From REBR01 sp033721915 (GTDB taxonomy: Bacteria > Pseudomonadota > Gammaproteobacteria > Pseudomonadales > Oleiphilaceae), in contig JAWWAC010000025.1 of NCBI GenBank assembly GCA_033721915.1, forward strand, positions 1 to 41,513: 41,513 nucleotides of DNA, read 5' to 3'. A program made the translations under genes and the position numbers. Shown here in pieces: positions 17,159 through 25,124 of this stretch. The notes beneath the pieces were generated by a model. That model was not told the origin of the DNA. It did no database searches and was given only the letters and a program-made list of their open reading frames with translations. Each line of letters opens with the position of its first letter. Positions within the stretch are counted from its first letter, which is position 1.

Positions 17159-17509
17159 ATGGACAAGAACGGCACAATCACCCTCTGGAAACCCGCCGCC
17201 TGCCTGATGCTGGTTGTGCTGCAGTGGGCGGCCTGGAGCCAGATCGGGCTGGACATGCCCTCCCCCGCTGACACCAATACGCCGGACAGTCCGGCCATGA
17301 CGTCCATTGCGGTGGATGACAGTGCCTGGGAAGACAGCGCCTGGGAAGCGAGTCATCAGGACCTGCAGCCAAGCCGTGACCCCCACGATGCCACGGCCGG
17401 GTCCGGCTTTGAGTACCAGAGGGAAAAACATCAGCCACAGAACCGCTCCACCTCCAGTCTCTGCCATCAGCTGCAGGACTGGCCCCTGCCGGGTTGCAGT
17501 CTTGGCTAG
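17159..17509 (+). CDS. Small hypothetical exported protein
   Basis: This 116-residue frame begins 6 bases after the lytic transglycosylase stop and ends 13 bases before a convergent gene. It has a hydrophobic segment at residues 13-32 (AACLMLVVLQWAAW) that could be a signal or anchor, an acidic middle with a repeated AWEDSAWE element, and two Cys near the C-terminus. I recognise no family. The ribosome site is weak (GAG only), and the opposite strand is also open, so reality rests on position and the plausible hydrophobic start. Confidence 0.45.
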   Translation: MDKNGTITLWKPAACLMLVVLQWAAWSQIGLDMPSPADTNTPDSPAMTSIAVDDSAWEDSAWEASHQDLQPSRDPHDATAGSGFEYQREKHQPQNRSTSSLCHQLQDWPLPGCSLG

Positions 17510-17522
17510 TGTTGAAGCGGTA

Positions 17523-18065
17523 TCATTGCAGTTTCTGGCGACTGCGTACCTGGTAGTCCGCCTCTGCCGTGGCCACCACCTCCCCGTGGCGATCCTTCAG
17601 CACCAGTGACAGTGGCAGGTTGGCCTTGCCCTTCTCGTCCACCGTGCGGATCAGCTCCTCGATCCGGGCCTCCTCCAGCTGCAGTTCCAGAATCAGGTCG
17701 GTCCTGGCCTGTTGCTCAAAACGGATGCTCAGCCCCCTGAGGATGGGTACGTAACGCCCCTCGAACTCGATAATGGACAAGGCACCGAAAGGCACCTCCG
17801 CCAGCAGAAACTGGGCGCCGGCGTAGACCGAGCCCATGTGGTTGTGATTGCCCTTCAGTGGCATCCTGGCCCGCAGGTAGCCGTGGTGGATGGCTTCGAT
17901 GGTAAAGCCGTTACGGCGGGTGAAAGGCAGTGTCTGGCCGATCAGCCCGTTCAACAGCGGGTAGGCCAGCCGCTTCTCCAGCCGCGCCTGACCGGGCAGT
18001 GGCCGCCCCTGGGTTTCCAGGTTGTGGAAGTAGCTTTTCAGATAAGGAGTCAGGCGATTGAGCAT
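17523..18065 (-). CDS. DUF4442-type hotdog thioesterase-like protein
   Basis: The protein has 180 residues. The central NHNHMGSVYAGAQFLLAE (about residues 73-90) is the hallmark of the DUF4442 hotdog family, related to YiiD-type thioesterases; Asn/His and the following acidic residue take the place of the usual catalytic Asp loop. It probably binds or cleaves acyl-CoA, but activity is unproven for the family. AAAAGG precedes the ATG. It is transcribed away from the GNAT-nitrilase gene; the 127-base divergent region has a 14-bp palindrome. A distant relative lies at 31298-31801. Confidence 0.82.
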   Translation of the reverse strand: MLNRLTPYLKSYFHNLETQGRPLPGQARLEKRLAYPLLNGLIGQTLPFTRRNGFTIEAIHHGYLRARMPLKGNHNHMGSVYAGAQFLLAEVPFGALSIIEFEGRYVPILRGLSIRFEQQARTDLILELQLEEARIEELIRTVDEKGKANLPLSLVLKDRHGEVVATAEADYQVRSRQKLQ

Positions 18066-18141
18066 GGCAGCAACCTTTTCCGTAATGATAAGGCATCATA
18101 GTCATCAAAGGCCGTATCGGAAAGTCGGTATGGAGCCCGTA

Positions 18142-18155
18142 CATGGTGTACCATG
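18142..18155. promoter_or_regulatory. Palindrome in the divergent DUF4442 / GNAT-nitrilase region
   Basis: CATGGT-GT-ACCATG is a perfect 6-base inverted repeat with a 2-base centre, 37 bases before the ATG at 18193. It is well placed to act as an operator for either divergent gene; no regulator gene is adjacent. Confidence 0.35.
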
Positions 18156-18192
18156 GCTCATTATCTGGCAGTAGCAAAGGATCCTGATTTCA

Positions 18193-19719
18193 ATGGCCCA
18201 TGAAGATCTGCACCTCCAGACACGTAACCTGGAGCTGAGTGACTACAAGCAACTGAAGGTCCTGATGGACCAGGTGTACCGGGATATCGGCGGCGCATGG
18301 CCCCGTGAAACCATCAAGCACCTGATCCAGAAATTCCCCGACGGCCAGCTGTGCATCGAGGATTCCGGCAAGCTGGTGGCGGTGGCGCTGACCGTGCGTG
18401 TGCCCTACGAGCAGTTCAGCAACCCCCATACCTACGACGACCTGGTATTGCGTGATGAGCGCATACGCCACTTCGAGGACAGCGACACACTGTACGGTCT
18501 GGATGTGTTCATCCACCCGGACTACCGGGGCTTCCGCCTGGGCCGGCGCCTCTACGAGGCGCGCAAGGACCTGTGCCGCAACCTCAACCTGCGGGCCATA
18601 CTGGCCGGCGGGCGCATCCCCGGCTACGCCAAGTACGCCGACGAGATGACACCGGCACAGTACATCGAGCAGGTGGACCGCAAGGAAATCTACGACCCGA
18701 TCCTGAGCTTCCAGCTCTCCAACGACTTCCAGGTCAAGCGCCTGCTGCACAAGTACATTCCTGAGGATGAGAAATCCCGTGGCTACGCCACCCTGCTGGA
18801 ATGGAACAACATCATGTACAGTCCACCCACCCCGGTGGTGGACTACCGCAAGACACAGATCCGCCTGGGGGCGGTGCAGTGGCAGATGCGGGAATTCCAC
18901 TCCGTGGAGGAGGTGCTCAACCAGGTGGAGTACTTCGTGGACGCCCTGTCCGATTACAAGAGCGATTTCGCGGTTTTCCCGGAGTTCTTTAACGCACCGC
19001 TGATGGGGCTCACCGACCAGGCGGACCAGACCAAGGCGATCCGCTTCCTGGCTGCCTTCACGGAGAAATTCCGTGATGAAATGTCCCGCATGGCGGTGAG
19101 TTACAACATCAACATCATTGCCGGCTCCATGCCGCTGTTCGAGGAAGACCGGGTCTACAACGTCTCCTACCTGTGCCACCGGGACGGGCGTGTGGACGAG
19201 CAGCGCAAGATCCACATTACCCCCCACGAGCGTCGTGACTGGGTGATCGAGGGTGGCAACAAGCTGGAGGTGTTCGACACCGACGCCGGGCGGGTGATTA
19301 TCCAGATCTGCTACGACGTGGAGTTTCCCGAGCTGTCCCGCATTGCCGCGGCGGAAGGGGTGGATATCATCTTTGTCCCCTTCTGGACGGACACCAAGAA
19401 CGGCTACCTGCGGGTGCGCAACTGCGCCGCCGCCAGGGCCATAGAGAACGAATGCTATGTGGTGATCACCGGCAGTGTCGGCAACCTGCCCAAAGTGGAG
19501 AACCTGGACGTTCAGTACGCCCAGTCGGCGGTGTTCTCTCCCTCGGACTTTGCCTTCCCCCATGACGCGGTGATGTCCGAGTCCACGCCCAACACGGAAA
19601 TGATCATGTTCTCGGACCTGGATCTGGACAAGCTCAAGCTGATCCGCGCCGAGGGTTCTGTAACCAACCTCAAGGACCGGCGCACCGATCTGTTCGAGCT
19701 GAAATGGCGGGATCGATAG
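18193..19719 (+). CDS. GNAT acetyltransferase-nitrilase fusion protein
   Basis: A 508-residue two-domain protein. Residues about 10-205 form a GNAT domain; 'LDVFIHPDYRGFRLGRRLY' (103-121) is its acetyl-CoA-binding signature. Residues about 222-505 form a carbon-nitrogen hydrolase with the nitrilase-type triad Glu264 (FPEFF), Lys339 (RKIHIT) and Cys373 (QICYDVEFPE). The combination is a recurrent bacterial architecture, and a cytoplasmic amidase with an acetylation step is expected; the substrate is unknown. AAAGG lies about 12 bases before the ATG, rather far. A palindrome sits upstream at 18142-18155. Confidence 0.93.
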   Translation: MAHEDLHLQTRNLELSDYKQLKVLMDQVYRDIGGAWPRETIKHLIQKFPDGQLCIEDSGKLVAVALTVRVPYEQFSNPHTYDDLVLRDERIRHFEDSDTLYGLDVFIHPDYRGFRLGRRLYEARKDLCRNLNLRAILAGGRIPGYAKYADEMTPAQYIEQVDRKEIYDPILSFQLSNDFQVKRLLHKYIPEDEKSRGYATLLEWNNIMYSPPTPVVDYRKTQIRLGAVQWQMREFHSVEEVLNQVEYFVDALSDYKSDFAVFPEFFNAPLMGLTDQADQTKAIRFLAAFTEKFRDEMSRMAVSYNINIIAGSMPLFEEDRVYNVSYLCHRDGRVDEQRKIHITPHERRDWVIEGGNKLEVFDTDAGRVIIQICYDVEFPELSRIAAAEGVDIIFVPFWTDTKNGYLRVRNCAAARAIENECYVVITGSVGNLPKVENLDVQYAQSAVFSPSDFAFPHDAVMSESTPNTEMIMFSDLDLDKLKLIRAEGSVTNLKDRRTDLFELKWRDR

Positions 19720-19856
19720 CCGCCATCACCCGTTGGCAACAGGCGTGGTACAGGGATATGTGCAGAAACTGTTCAGCCTTGTTAGTATTTACGGGTATTT
19801 CAAACACAGCTGATCATTCATGCTGAGATGTTGACAGTAGATGGAGAGAGAATCCC

Positions 19857-20522
19857 ATGGCGAAGAAACAGAAGTCAGCCAACAAATCCAGGTCCGGTGC
19901 CGCTGATAAGCTGGTCAGTCGCGTGACCGGTGAGTTCGAGAAAACCTCGGCGCAGATCGAGCGCATGATTAACGATGCACTCAAGCAGATTGATCAGCTG
20001 CAGAAACAGATTCAGGAGCCCATCAGAAAGCTGATGGACGACGCGGACAAGCTCCGTGACCGGGAGATCAAGCGCCTGCAGGGGGAGTTTGACCGTCGGG
20101 TCAAGGATCTCCAGGAGCTGCAGCAGTCGGTCATGAAGCGTGTTGGACTGGAAGGCAAGAGCAAGTCGTCGGCCAAGAAAGCACCGGCCCAGAAGGCGCC
20201 GGCCTCCAAGGCCGCCAGTAAGGCCGACACCAAGCCGGCCGCGAAAAAAGCACCGGCTGCCAAGAAAGCGCCTGCAGCCAAGAAAGCGCCTGCGGCCAAG
20301 AAATCCCCCGCCAGCAAGCCCGCCGCCAAGGCCGGTAACAGCAAGGATCTGACCCGCATCAAGGGCGTGGGCCCGGCAACGGCGGACAAGATGCGCGCCA
20401 AGGGCATCACCGACATCAGTCAGGTGGCCAACCCAAGCGCCAGTGACAAGGAAAAGCTGGCCGAGTTCACCAAGCTGAAATCCTTCCCCACCTGGCAGGC
20501 GGAAGCGAAGAAGCTGGTCTAG
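19857..20522 (+). CDS. Lys/Ala/Pro-rich histone H1-like protein with helix-hairpin-helix end
   Basis: The protein has 221 residues and a strong ribosome site (GGAGAGAG). Three parts are visible: a coiled-coil-forming N-terminal half (about residues 20-100) rich in charged heptads; a low-complexity basic linker with KKAPAA repeats (about 105-160); and a C-terminal helix-hairpin-helix-like region (LTRIKGVGPATADKMRAKGI, about 163-182) typical of DNA-binding or DNA-repair proteins. The basic tail resembles AlgP and phasin-like PhaF tails, which bind DNA without sequence specificity. A nucleoid-associated or granule-associated role is an inference. The linker is encoded by 18-bp direct repeats. 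No phasin domain can be proven by eye. Confidence 0.75.
   Translation: MAKKQKSANKSRSGAADKLVSRVTGEFEKTSAQIERMINDALKQIDQLQKQIQEPIRKLMDDADKLRDREIKRLQGEFDRRVKDLQELQQSVMKRVGLEGKSKSSAKKAPAQKAPASKAASKADTKPAAKKAPAAKKAPAAKKAPAAKKSPASKPAAKAGNSKDLTRIKGVGPATADKMRAKGITDISQVANPSASDKEKLAEFTKLKSFPTWQAEAKKLV
20244..20297 (+). repeat. 18-bp in-frame tandem repeats encoding KKAPAA
   Basis: Three consecutive 18-base units of the form AAGAAAGCGCCTGCNGCC (the first more diverged) encode the KKAPAA linker of the H1-like protein. Such repeats can expand or contract, so linker length may vary between strains. Confidence 0.8.
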
Positions 20523-20538
20523 ATCGCTCCCTTAAGGT

Positions 20539-20577
20539 CCGGGGCGTTGATGGAACGGGTGTCCTCAGGCGCCCCGG
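20539..20577. terminator. Inverted repeat between convergent genes
   Basis: CCGGGGCG (20539-20546) and CGCCCCGG (20570-20577) form an 8-bp GC-rich stem with a long loop between the H1-like gene and the convergent lipoprotein gene. No T-run follows on the plus strand. Confidence 0.4.
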
Positions 20578-20604
20578 GGCTCAGCCCCACCCGTGAATCC
20601 ACAC

Positions 20605-20973
20605 TCAGGGCTGCTGCATGCCCTGGCTGTCCTGCAATTTCTCCAGCTCGTTCTGCATCTCCCCTTCCTGCTCACTGGCCATGGCCATGATTTCCTCGCG
20701 GGTTTTGCCGTGCACGGACTCGTTGATGATCGCCAGCACTTCGTCCTCGCTCTTGCCGGACTCCATCTGTTTCAGGGCGCCCATCATGTAAATGGTGCCC
20801 AGTGCCTCGTCAAACTGGTTGTGCTCCTCTTCCGAGAGCCCCTCGGTCATGGCGCTGTAGGAAGACTCCATCTTCGCGTCGCTGCTGGTATCCAGGGTTG
20901 GCTCACCGGCACTGCAGGCGGCCAGTAGTAACGCTGCCAGTAACAGCAGTGAATAACGCATTACTGAGTTCAT
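20605..20973 (-). CDS. Small lipoprotein, DUF6694-like
   Basis: A 122-residue protein with a clear lipoprotein signal (LLLLAALLLAAC, Cys20) and GGAGC upstream of the ATG. The mature region begins SAGEPTLDTSSDAKMESS and continues as an acidic, mostly helical stretch with 'LSEEEHNQFDEAL' and 'GKTREEIMAMA'. The pattern fits the short lipoproteins I know as DUF6694. Function is unknown; it should be anchored in the outer membrane. It is a single gene between two convergent or same-strand neighbours without evident coupling. Confidence 0.75.
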   Translation of the reverse strand: MNSVMRYSLLLLAALLLAACSAGEPTLDTSSDAKMESSYSAMTEGLSEEEHNQFDEALGTIYMMGALKQMESGKSEDEVLAIINESVHGKTREEIMAMASEQEGEMQNELEKLQDSQGMQQP

Positions 20974-21063
20974 TATTTGCTCCAGTTGCTGTGAATCGGT
21001 TTAAGACCGGTCGACAGTAGCGGTAAAACGCCGGGGCGACAAGGCCCCGGCCGCCCTGCCCTG

Positions 21064-22659
21064 TTATCGGGCCCTGTCACGGAGCAATACCCCGGGGTTG
21101 AGAATCCCCGCCGGATCGAGCCGGTCCTTGACCGCCGAGAGGGACTCGGCGAACAGGTCCGGCCTTTGCTGCTCGTACCAGGGCCTGTGGTCACGGCCCA
21201 CGGAATGGTGGTGGGTAATGGTGCCGCCGAGGCGGATAATGGCCTCTGAGGCGGCCGCCTTGATCTCATCCCACTGCTGCAGCTGTGAGCCTGCCTTGCC
21301 CGGTGCGATCACCGTGTAGTAAGGCGCCGGTCCGTCCGGGTACAGGTGGGTGAAACGGCAGGTCACCATGCACTGGCCGCAGACTTCTTTGGCGGCGGAA
21401 CGCACCGCCTCCAGGATGCCTTCGTGGAATTCCTGGAATTTGTCCCAGGTGATGGCGGTCTCAAAGGTTTCCGCCACCATGCCCAGTGTGGCCAGTGCAT
21501 CGCGCATGTAAGGGGCCTGTATGAACTGGTTGCGCCAGTCATCGGAGGCACCGGCGCCCTGTTTGGGCGACTCCCGTTTGTCGTGGCGCACCACGCCGCC
21601 GCAATCACGGCAGATCTCCTCAGCCCTTTGCAGCCAGGGGGCCAATGCGTGATCCGCCGACTCAAAACCCACCAGCAGCAGGTGCTTTTTGCCATTGCCG
21701 ATGCCGTTGTTGAGCGCCTCCTGGGCGTCGATCAGACGGCAGTTGCTGGGGTTGAGTCCGGACTGGGAGAGCAGACGGGCCGCATGGGCACCGGCGTAGA
21801 AGTCATCAAAACGCACCGACATCTTGGCCCTGAAGCGGGGCCTGTCCTGGACCCGCATCCAGGCGGAGGTAATAAAGCCGAAAATCCCCTCGGAGCCGGC
21901 AATCAGCCGGTCCACGGAGGGGCCTGCGCCGGAGCCCGGCAGACGGCGGCTTTCCATCACACCTTGTGGTGTGACCATGCGCACGGACTCCACGAAGTCC
22001 TCGATATGGGTGTGCAGCGTGGCGTAATGGCCACCGGAGCGGGTGGCGATCCAGCCACCCAGTGTGGAGAACTCGAAGGACTGGGGAAAGTGGCGCAGTG
22101 AATACTCATGGGGCCTGAGTGCCTCCTCCAGGGCCGGGCCGTAGATGCCACCCTGGAATTCGGCGGTGCGGGAGGTCTTGTCCAGTGACAGCAGCCGATT
22201 GAAGTGGCGCATATCCACGGAGATGGTGCCATTGCGCCGGCTGTCGTAGCGGGCCTCGGTGCCGCCGGTGACACTGGAGCCGCCGCCGTAGGGGATCACC
22301 GCCGCGTTGTTGTCCGCCGCCCAGTCCATGATGTCCGTCAGGGCCTGCTCGGTTTGCGGGAAGGCCACATAATCCGGCGCCGCCTGATAGTCCCCCTCAA
22401 GCCCCCGGACGACATCACGGAATGCCTTGCCATAGGTGTGGTTGGCGCGCTCGAAGCGGGAGTCATCGAGACACCCGGAGAGGCTCTCCGGCGCACTGAA
22501 CGCCGGTTCCGGCATGCGCAGTGACTCCAGTGTGGGCGGTGTCAGCGGTTCCGGTGTCACCCCCATCTGCATCTTCATCAGCGCCTTGAGATTGTTTTTC
22601 TGGGCCTCGTTAAAGGCCCCTTCCACATTGCCCCAGCCCCAGAAATTCCGCGTTGCCAT
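21064..22659 (-). CDS. FAD-linked oxidase, alkyldihydroxyacetonephosphate synthase-like
   Basis: The 531-residue protein has the FAD-binding PCMH loop PYGGGSSVTGG at residues 123-133 and, near the C-terminus, THHHSVGRDHRPW (482-494), the His-rich active-site loop typical of alkyl-DHAP synthase (AGPS). In eukaryotes AGPS swaps an acyl for an alkyl chain on DHAP, the key step of ether lipid synthesis. Bacterial relatives are common and not all are shown to do this. The normal partner, a dihydroxyacetonephosphate acyltransferase, is not next to it, though a PlsC-like gene lies elsewhere in the window. A 160-base gap separates it from a divergent transporter gene. The AGGATC upstream of the ATG is a modest ribosome site. 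Confidence 0.88.
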   Translation of the reverse strand: MATRNFWGWGNVEGAFNEAQKNNLKALMKMQMGVTPEPLTPPTLESLRMPEPAFSAPESLSGCLDDSRFERANHTYGKAFRDVVRGLEGDYQAAPDYVAFPQTEQALTDIMDWAADNNAAVIPYGGGSSVTGGTEARYDSRRNGTISVDMRHFNRLLSLDKTSRTAEFQGGIYGPALEEALRPHEYSLRHFPQSFEFSTLGGWIATRSGGHYATLHTHIEDFVESVRMVTPQGVMESRRLPGSGAGPSVDRLIAGSEGIFGFITSAWMRVQDRPRFRAKMSVRFDDFYAGAHAARLLSQSGLNPSNCRLIDAQEALNNGIGNGKKHLLLVGFESADHALAPWLQRAEEICRDCGGVVRHDKRESPKQGAGASDDWRNQFIQAPYMRDALATLGMVAETFETAITWDKFQEFHEGILEAVRSAAKEVCGQCMVTCRFTHLYPDGPAPYYTVIAPGKAGSQLQQWDEIKAAASEAIIRLGGTITHHHSVGRDHRPWYEQQRPDLFAESLSAVKDRLDPAGILNPGVLLRDRAR

Positions 22660-22819
22660 AGTGCGATCCTGTATTGTTGTCTTTTGTAAATCGTCAAAGA
22701 AGACTAGCCCAAAACAACGGCGAAGACCTAAAACTCATCGTCGGCGCCACCGGCTCACTGCCCCTTTATGCTATGCTCCCGGGCTGTTCCGGAATCCCCG
22801 TTGTGTGAGGCGTATCGCT

Positions 22820-23779
22820 GTGGCTCTGTCCAATACCGTCAAGTCCGACCTTCTGCTGGTGCTGGTGACACTGCTGGCGGCCATCAGCTGGATGTTCTCC
22901 CGGGAGGCGGTGATGCTGATGCCGCCGCTGATGTTCATGGCCATCCGCTTCCTGATGGCCGGCTCACTGCTGGTGCCTTTTGCCTGGCAGCAGTTGCGTC
23001 GGCTGAACCGCCAGCAGGTGATGCGCAGCATCCGTGTCGGGCTGGTGTTTGGCGTGGCCATGAGTCTCTGGGTCACCGGTCTGCACCTGACCGATCATGT
23101 GGGGGAAAGCGCCTTCCTGGTCAGCCTGGGTGTGGTGCTGGTGCCGGTCATCGCCCGGGTGGTGTTCAAGGAGAAGCCGCCACTGAGCACCTGGCTCGCG
23201 CTGCCCGTGGCCATTACCGGGCTGGCCTTCCTGTCACTGGAGAACGGCTTTCGCCCGGAGCCCGGGCAGCTGTTCTTTGTGATTGCCGCCATCATCTTTG
23301 CGCTGTTCTATACCCTCAACACCCGCGCCGCCAATGCGGGCAGCAGCATCAACTCACAGGGTGTGACCATCGACCGGCCCCGGGTGCCGGCGCTGGCACT
23401 GACCACACTGTCACTACTGACCGTGGCCGGGGTCACCGGCAGCCTCTCGCTGATCCGGGAAACGCCGCAGATGACGGCGGTGGATTTCAACGGGCTGCTC
23501 TGGGGCTGGATTGTACTGAGTGCGCTGGTGGGCACCGCCGGGCGCTTTCTGGTGCAGACCTATGCCCAGAGCCTGTCCAGCCACAGCCATGGTGTGGTGA
23601 TTCTGGTAGTGGAGCCGGTGTGGGTGGCGCTGATTGCCATGGGCTGGTTCGGTGAGACCATGAGCGCCTTCCAGCTGGTGGGCTGTGGGCTGATTTTTGC
23701 CGCACTGCTGATCAACCGCTGGCAGGTGCTGCGCCAGTTGCTGAAGACCTGGCTGTTCAAGAAGAAATACCCCATCTGA
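22820..23779 (+). CDS. DMT-superfamily (EamA) transporter
   Basis: A GTG at 22820, 9 bases after GAGG, starts a 319-residue protein; the open frame before it is antisense to the AGPS-like gene and not membrane-like. Ten hydrophobic segments in two halves are visible, with the EamA hallmark 'FMAIRFLMAG' in the first half and 'HGVVILVVEPVWVALIAMGWFGE' near the last third of the second. Members export amino acids, nucleotides or other small metabolites from the cytoplasm; the substrate here cannot be told. It ends at a strong hairpin shared with the convergent msrA gene. Confidence 0.9.
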   Translation: MALSNTVKSDLLLVLVTLLAAISWMFSREAVMLMPPLMFMAIRFLMAGSLLVPFAWQQLRRLNRQQVMRSIRVGLVFGVAMSLWVTGLHLTDHVGESAFLVSLGVVLVPVIARVVFKEKPPLSTWLALPVAITGLAFLSLENGFRPEPGQLFFVIAAIIFALFYTLNTRAANAGSSINSQGVTIDRPRVPALALTTLSLLTVAGVTGSLSLIRETPQMTAVDFNGLLWGWIVLSALVGTAGRFLVQTYAQSLSSHSHGVVILVVEPVWVALIAMGWFGETMSAFQLVGCGLIFAALLINRWQVLRQLLKTWLFKKKYPI

Positions 23780-23787
23780 CACTCAAT

Positions 23788-23813
23788 GGGCCGGCACCTG
23801 GCAGTGCCGGCCC
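23788..23813. terminator. Bidirectional hairpin between transporter and msrA
   Basis: GGGCCGGCAC and GTGCCGGCCC form a perfect 10-bp stem with a 6-base loop, in the 43-bp gap between convergent genes. It has no clear T-run on either strand but the stem is the strongest in the window. Confidence 0.6.
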
Positions 23814-23822
23814 TGGTGCCTG

Positions 23823-24419
23823 TCACTCCCCCCAGAGTTCTTCAAGGCGGCTGTAACGGCCACAGCCATGGCTGTAGAGTCGGTAACGGATGGGGTTTTT
23901 CTTGTAATAGTCCTGGTGGTATTCCTCGGCCCGGTAAAAGTTCTCCGCCTCCAGAATCTCCGTTTCCACGGTCTGGTCAAACCGCCCGGACTCGTTAATG
24001 GCCTTTCTGGAGGCCAATGCCAGCTCCATCTGGCGGTCATTCATGGCGAATACGCCCGCCCGGTAGTGATCCCCCCGGTCGCAGAACTGTCCGCCCTCGT
24101 CCAGGGGGTCGATATTGCGCCAGAACACCTCCAGCAGTTTCTCGTAGCCGATCACCTCCGGGTCGTAAATCACCTTCATGGATTCCCTGTGGCCGGTGCC
24201 GCCGGAGACCACCTGCTCGTAGCTGGGGGATGCCACATGGCCGCCACTGAATCCCGCAATGGTCTCCTTCACCCCCTCCAGTTCGTCAAAGGGCGGCTCC
24301 ATGCACCAGAAGCAGCCACCGGCAAAGATCGCCTCGGCGGTGTTGTCGCTCTCCTGGGCCTGGACCGGAGTACCCAATGCCGCCAGTGTCAGGAATAATG
24401 CAGTGAGCAAAGTTTTCAT
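23823..24419 (-). CDS. msrA: Exported peptide methionine sulfoxide reductase MsrA
   Basis: The 198-residue protein starts with a Sec-type signal (MKTLLTALFLTLAALGTPVQA). The MsrA catalytic motif GCFWC is at residues 35-39 (active Cys36), and the family segments 'GFSGGHVASPSYEQV' and 'EEYHQDYYKKNP' follow. It reduces the S-epimer of methionine sulfoxide in proteins, here in the periplasm. Its start overlaps the msrB stop by 4 bases (ATGA), so the two are translationally coupled. A distal Cys pair for recycling appears at 'SHGCGRY' only, which may mean reliance on a thioredoxin-like partner. Confidence 0.94.
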   Translation of the reverse strand: MKTLLTALFLTLAALGTPVQAQESDNTAEAIFAGGCFWCMEPPFDELEGVKETIAGFSGGHVASPSYEQVVSGGTGHRESMKVIYDPEVIGYEKLLEVFWRNIDPLDEGGQFCDRGDHYRAGVFAMNDRQMELALASRKAINESGRFDQTVETEILEAENFYRAEEYHQDYYKKNPIRYRLYSHGCGRYSRLEELWGE

Positions 24420-24964
24420 GAGTCACCTCTCAGGGACGGCAGTGCTTCATCGGCCGGGACAAATGTCAATGCCAGTCCGTTATTGCACCAGCGCTGGCCC
24501 GTGGGGGGGGGTCCGTCATCGAACACATGCCCCTGATGGCCGCCACAGCGGACACAGTGATACTCGGTGCGAGGCCAGATCAGCTTGCGGTCCACCTTGG
24601 TGTCCATATGCCCCTCAAAGGGCTGGTAGAAACTGGGCCAGCCGGTGCCGCTGTCGTATTTGGCCTCTGAACTGAACAGGGGCAGATGGCAGGCCGCACA
24701 CACATAGGTGCCGTCCGCGGTCTGCTTGTCCAGCGGGCTTGAAAAGGGTCTTTCGGTTTTCTCACGGAACAGCACCTGCCAGGCTTCCTCATCCAGCAGC
24801 TCCCGCCACTGTTCAGGGCTGCGCTGCACTTTTTCCATTGCCTTGGGGTCCTGCTTTACGGGGTGGTACGTTTTCACGGCTGCACTCCAGACAGATTGCA
24901 ATGGCAGCATCAGCAAGCCGCCAGCGGCGGCCATGGAGGCCAGAAATTGTCGTCTTCCGATCAC
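24416..24964 (-). CDS. msrB: Exported peptide methionine sulfoxide reductase MsrB
   Basis: Translation starts at a GTG (24964) with an ideal AGGAG 6 bases upstream, giving 182 residues. The N-terminus GRRQFLASMAAAGG is a twin-arginine (Tat)-type signal. Zinc-binding pairs are Cys89/Cys92 and Cys137/Cys140, and the catalytic Cys160 lies in GQRWCNNGLAL, close to the usual RYCxNS form. MsrB reduces the R-epimer of methionine sulfoxide; together with the overlapping msrA it would repair both epimers in the periplasm. The use of a Tat signal beside a Sec-exported MsrA is notable. It shares a 160-base divergent region with the carboxylase gene. Confidence 0.93.
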   Translation of the reverse strand: MIGRRQFLASMAAAGGLLMLPLQSVWSAAVKTYHPVKQDPKAMEKVQRSPEQWRELLDEEAWQVLFREKTERPFSSPLDKQTADGTYVCAACHLPLFSSEAKYDSGTGWPSFYQPFEGHMDTKVDRKLIWPRTEYHCVRCGGHQGHVFDDGPPPTGQRWCNNGLALTFVPADEALPSLRGDS

Positions 24965-25124
24965 ATCCGACTCCTCGGGTGGTTTGCTTCAGTTTACGAT
25001 TCCGACGGGCCCCGGGATCAATCCCCATTAGTCCCGCTTATGGGCCTTTATAAGCATTAATCAGTATCACCCTGGCGCGACAGGGACTAGTCTTGCCCTC
25101 ATGTTTGTGACCGGAGAGACCAAC

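Noticed and set aside
18190..19563. 457-codon open frame on the minus strand
   Set aside because: It is antisense to the GNAT-nitrilase gene and its translation matches no protein pattern.
19831..19836. TTGACA as a -35 box before the H1-like gene
   Set aside because: It is only about 20 bases before the start codon, leaving no room for a -10 and a leader.
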